Of a DNA stretch of 38,493 nt, positions 36,923 through 38,493 are shown piece by piece; positions within the stretch are counted from its first letter, which is position 1, and every line of letters starts with the position of its first letter. Origin of the DNA: a virus; the IMG/VR virus record IMGVR_UViG_3300047566_000150, positions 1-38,493 of that record. One strand, given 5' to 3'. The notes under the pieces were generated by a model, which saw only the letters and a program-made list of their open reading frames with translations, did not search any database and had not been told where the DNA came from. Made by a program: the position numbers and the translations under genes.

Positions 36923-37555
36923 ATGATTCAAATTAAATCCATCAACGATCAAGTCCTGTTTGAATCAGAAACGGCTAAAACGATCAAGAAAGCCGTCGAG
37001 GAAGCCGTTAAATTAAAGGTAAACCTGTTCAGGGCTGATCTGTCCAGGGTTGATCTTTCTAAAGCTAATCTGGCCGGGGCTTATCTGTACAAAGCTAATC
37101 TATCCAAAGCTAATCTGTCCGGGACTAATCTGGCCGGGGCTGATCTGTCCAAAGTTAATCTGTATAAAGCCGATCTATCCGACGCCAACCTGTCCGAAGC
37201 CGACCTGTCCGAAGCCGACCTGTCCGACGCCAACCTGTCCAAAGCCGATCTATCCGACGCCAACCTGTCCGAAGCCGACCTGACCGAAGCCGACCTGTCC
37301 GACGCCAACCTGTCCAAAGCCGACCTGTCCGAAGCCGACCTGACCGGAGCGTTCCTGTCCGAAGCCAACCTGTCCAACGCCTACCTGTACAAAGCCAACC
37401 TGTCCAAAGCCGACCTGTCCGAAGCCGACCTGACCGGAGCCAACCTGTCCAACGCCTACCTGTACAAAGCCAACCTGTCCAAAGCCGACCTGTCCAAAGC
37501 CGACCTGTCCAAAGCCGACCTGTCCAACGCTTCAATGCTCTTGACTAAATTCTGA
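36923..37555 (+). CDS. Pentapeptide-repeat protein D
   Basis: A 210-residue protein and a mosaic. The first 15 codons match the C/E type ([15 protein letters not shown]), while [17 protein letters not shown] and the GTNLAGA stretch match protein A almost base for base. About 35 pentapeptides follow, [15 protein letters not shown] and LYKAN in blocks; a 75-bp block (about 37321-37395) is closely repeated at 37405-37470. The longer helix would be about twice the length of A and C. The last codons LLTKF and the stop lie in the next promoter. Function inferred as for the family. Confidence 0.88.
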   Translation: MIQIKSINDQVLFESETAKTIKKAVEEAVKLKVNLFRADLSRVDLSKANLAGAYLYKANLSKANLSGTNLAGADLSKVNLYKADLSDANLSEADLSEADLSDANLSKADLSDANLSEADLTEADLSDANLSKADLSEADLTGAFLSEANLSNAYLYKANLSKADLSEADLTGANLSNAYLYKANLSKADLSKADLSKADLSNASMLLTKF

Positions 37556-37569
37556 TTATTCGATATAAT
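37541..37569 (+). promoter_or_regulatory. Array promoter 19
   Basis: TTGACT, 17 bp, TATAAT. It encodes the last codons of gene D (LTKF) and its stop. ATG 37602 lies 32 bases after the -10. Confidence 0.92.
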
Positions 37570-37601
37570 ACTTCCATACTGATTAAACAAAGGCGCCGCC
37601 G

Positions 37602-38279
37602 ATGATTCAAATTAAATCCATCAACGATCAAGTCCTGTTTGAATCAGAAACGGCTAAAACGATCAAGGAAGCCGTTGAGGAAGCTGTTGCAAAGATGGTC
37701 GACCTGTCCAAAGCCGACCTGTCCAAAGCCAACCTGTCCAACGCCGACCTGTACAAAGCCGACCTGTCCAACGCCAACCTGTCCAACGCCGACCTGTCCT
37801 TCGCCGACCTGTCCGGCGCCAACCTGTTCTACGCCAACCTGTCCAAAGCCAACCTGTCCTACGCCGACCTGTCCGGCGCCAACCTGTCCAACGCCAACCT
37901 GTCCAAAGCCAACCTGTCCGACGCCGACCTGTCCTTCGCTAACCTGTCCGGCGCCAACCTGTGCGACGCCAACCTGTCCGACGCCTACCTGTCCGGCGCC
38001 AACCTGTCCAACGCCAACCTGTTCAAAGCCAACCTGTCCGGAGCCAACCTGTCCAACGCCAACCTGTCCAACGCCAACCTGTTCAAAGCCGACATGTCCG
38101 ACGCCTACCTGTCCGACGCCAACCTGTCCTACGCCAACCTGTACGGCGCCGATCTGTTCGAAGCCAACCTGACCAAAGCCAACCTGACCGGGGCTAATCT
38201 GTCCGAAGCCAACCTGTCCGGCGCCGACCTGACGGGTGCATCAATTCTTCTTGGTAATCGTTTTATTAAAGTCGCTTGA
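37602..38279 (+). CDS. Pentapeptide-repeat protein E
   Basis: A 225-residue protein, the longest of the family. The cap [20 protein letters not shown] plus [14 protein letters not shown] is followed by about 36 pentapeptides, dominated by [15 protein letters not shown] and ANLFK, and a short non-repeat end ([13 protein letters not shown]) that would close the helix. DNA is built from repeated 15-bp units around GCCAACCTGTCC. The stop TGA lies in the next -35. A DNA-mimic or scaffold role is inferred; A/N/D-rich faces give a mixed rather than strongly acidic surface. Confidence 0.88.
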   Translation: MIQIKSINDQVLFESETAKTIKEAVEEAVAKMVDLSKADLSKANLSNADLYKADLSNANLSNADLSFADLSGANLFYANLSKANLSYADLSGANLSNANLSKANLSDADLSFANLSGANLCDANLSDAYLSGANLSNANLFKANLSGANLSNANLSNANLFKADMSDAYLSDANLSYANLYGADLFEANLTKANLTGANLSEANLSGADLTGASILLGNRFIKVA

Positions 38280-38304
38280 CTAAATTCTGATTATTCGATA
38301 TAAT
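38276..38304 (+). promoter_or_regulatory. Array promoter 20
   Basis: TTGACT, 17 bp, TATAAT. The stop of gene E is inside the -35. Standard leader; ATG 38335 lies 30 bases after the -10. Confidence 0.93.
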
Positions 38305-38334
38305 ACTTCCATACTGAATAAACAAGGTACTGTC

Positions 38335-38493
38335 ATGCTGAATCTTTCGAAAACCTTGAAGCTTGGTACTAAATCCTGGTCGCTTCAAGCTTTGGAAACT
38401 TGTCCGGGTTCGGTAGGATCGGATGGTAAGCTTGTTTCGGCCTGTTCGGGTTGCTATGCGACCACTGGAATGTATCATTTTGGGGCTGTTAAA
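38335..38493 (+). CDS. GP88-like phage protein (N-terminal part)
   Basis: The first 53 residues of a protein running off the right edge: MLNLSKTLKLGTKSWSLQAL, ETCPGSVGSDGKLVSACSGC and YATTGMYHFGAVK. The CPGS...CSGCYAT.G.Y pattern is the start of the GP88-type family found in phages and mobile elements, which has a Cys-rich, possibly metal-binding N-terminus and no settled function. It has its own array promoter. Confidence 0.8.
   Translation, partial: MLNLSKTLKLGTKSWSLQALETCPGSVGSDGKLVSACSGCYATTGMYHFGAVK

Noticed and set aside
37081-37535. Long minus-strand ORFs rich in Ser-Asp-Arg or Trp-Thr-Gly repeats inside pentapeptide gene D
   Set aside because: They are frame shadows of the 15-bp coding repeat, with no start signals or promoters on that strand.
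37639-38197. Plus-strand Thr-Cys-Pro and Arg-Gln-Pro-Val repeat ORFs overlapping gene E
   Set aside because: They are alternative-frame readings of the same repeat. The pentapeptide frame has the cap, ribosome site and family match.
27338-38304. Regularly spaced repeats that might be taken for a CRISPR array
   Set aside because: The repeats are promoters with -35/-10 boxes, the intervals are whole genes of variable length, and no cas genes are present.
1-38493. tRNA genes, common in T4-like phages
   Set aside because: I looked for T-loop signatures (GGTTCGAATC-like) and acceptor-stem pairs and found none outside coding sequence. A tRNAscan run would be decisive.

Overview
The window looks like part of the genome of a lytic, T4-like (contractile-tailed) phage of a Gram-negative bacterium. 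Genes are packed end to end, almost all on the + strand, usually with ATGA or TAATG overlaps. The content is phage-typical: a T4 gp61-type primase, ThyX, NrdA/NrdB, an OB-fold RNA ligase, collagen-like tail fibre, spanins and a GH19 endolysin. Several proteins carry sequence signatures that I associate with T4-like phages of aquatic bacteria. The spanin pair, four candidate lipoproteins and several signal peptides imply a host with two membranes. No tRNA, rRNA, integrase, transposase or CRISPR array is visible. The only clear - strand gene encodes a Dps-like ferritin.

Layout. 1-4.6 kb: virion-associated or head/neck-type proteins and a HAD phosphatase. 4.6-10.2 kb: adsorption and lysis block, with an i-spanin containing an embedded o-spanin, a collagen-like fibre with a 13-copy 42-bp repeat, a LamG-like adhesin, two lipoproteins, the GH19 endolysin and small membrane proteins, closed by a terminator. 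10.2-15.9 kb: primase, thyX, nrdA, nrdB and Dps, which serve DNA replication and dNTP supply. 16-20 kb: a GIY-YIG endonuclease, small genes, and a three-gene block encoding exported or membrane proteins, one with 22-residue cysteine repeats. 20-27.3 kb: RNA ligase and a run of small conserved phage proteins, plus an SPFH lipoprotein and an LprI-like exported protein.

27.3-38.5 kb is different in kind. Twenty near-identical promoters (TTGACA, exactly 17 bp, TATAAT, then a conserved leader) occur about every 0.5 kb. Each drives one to three small genes, and in six cases the upstream gene's stop codon lies inside the -35 hexamer of the next promoter. This resembles a phage early region of modular host-takeover or accessory genes. 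It contains four pentapeptide-repeat proteins with a shared N-terminal cap, a fifth gene that is almost only the cap, two paralogues resembling the C-terminal domain of ribosomal protein bL12, a Lar-like zinc protein, a AAA+ ATPase and the start of a GP88-like gene. Direct repeats, chimeric ORFs and mosaic pentapeptide genes show that the repeated promoter-leader units and gene heads have recombined. This promoter-gene module array and its expanded pentapeptide family are the most unusual things in the window.

All family assignments come from reading motifs by eye; no database search was run.
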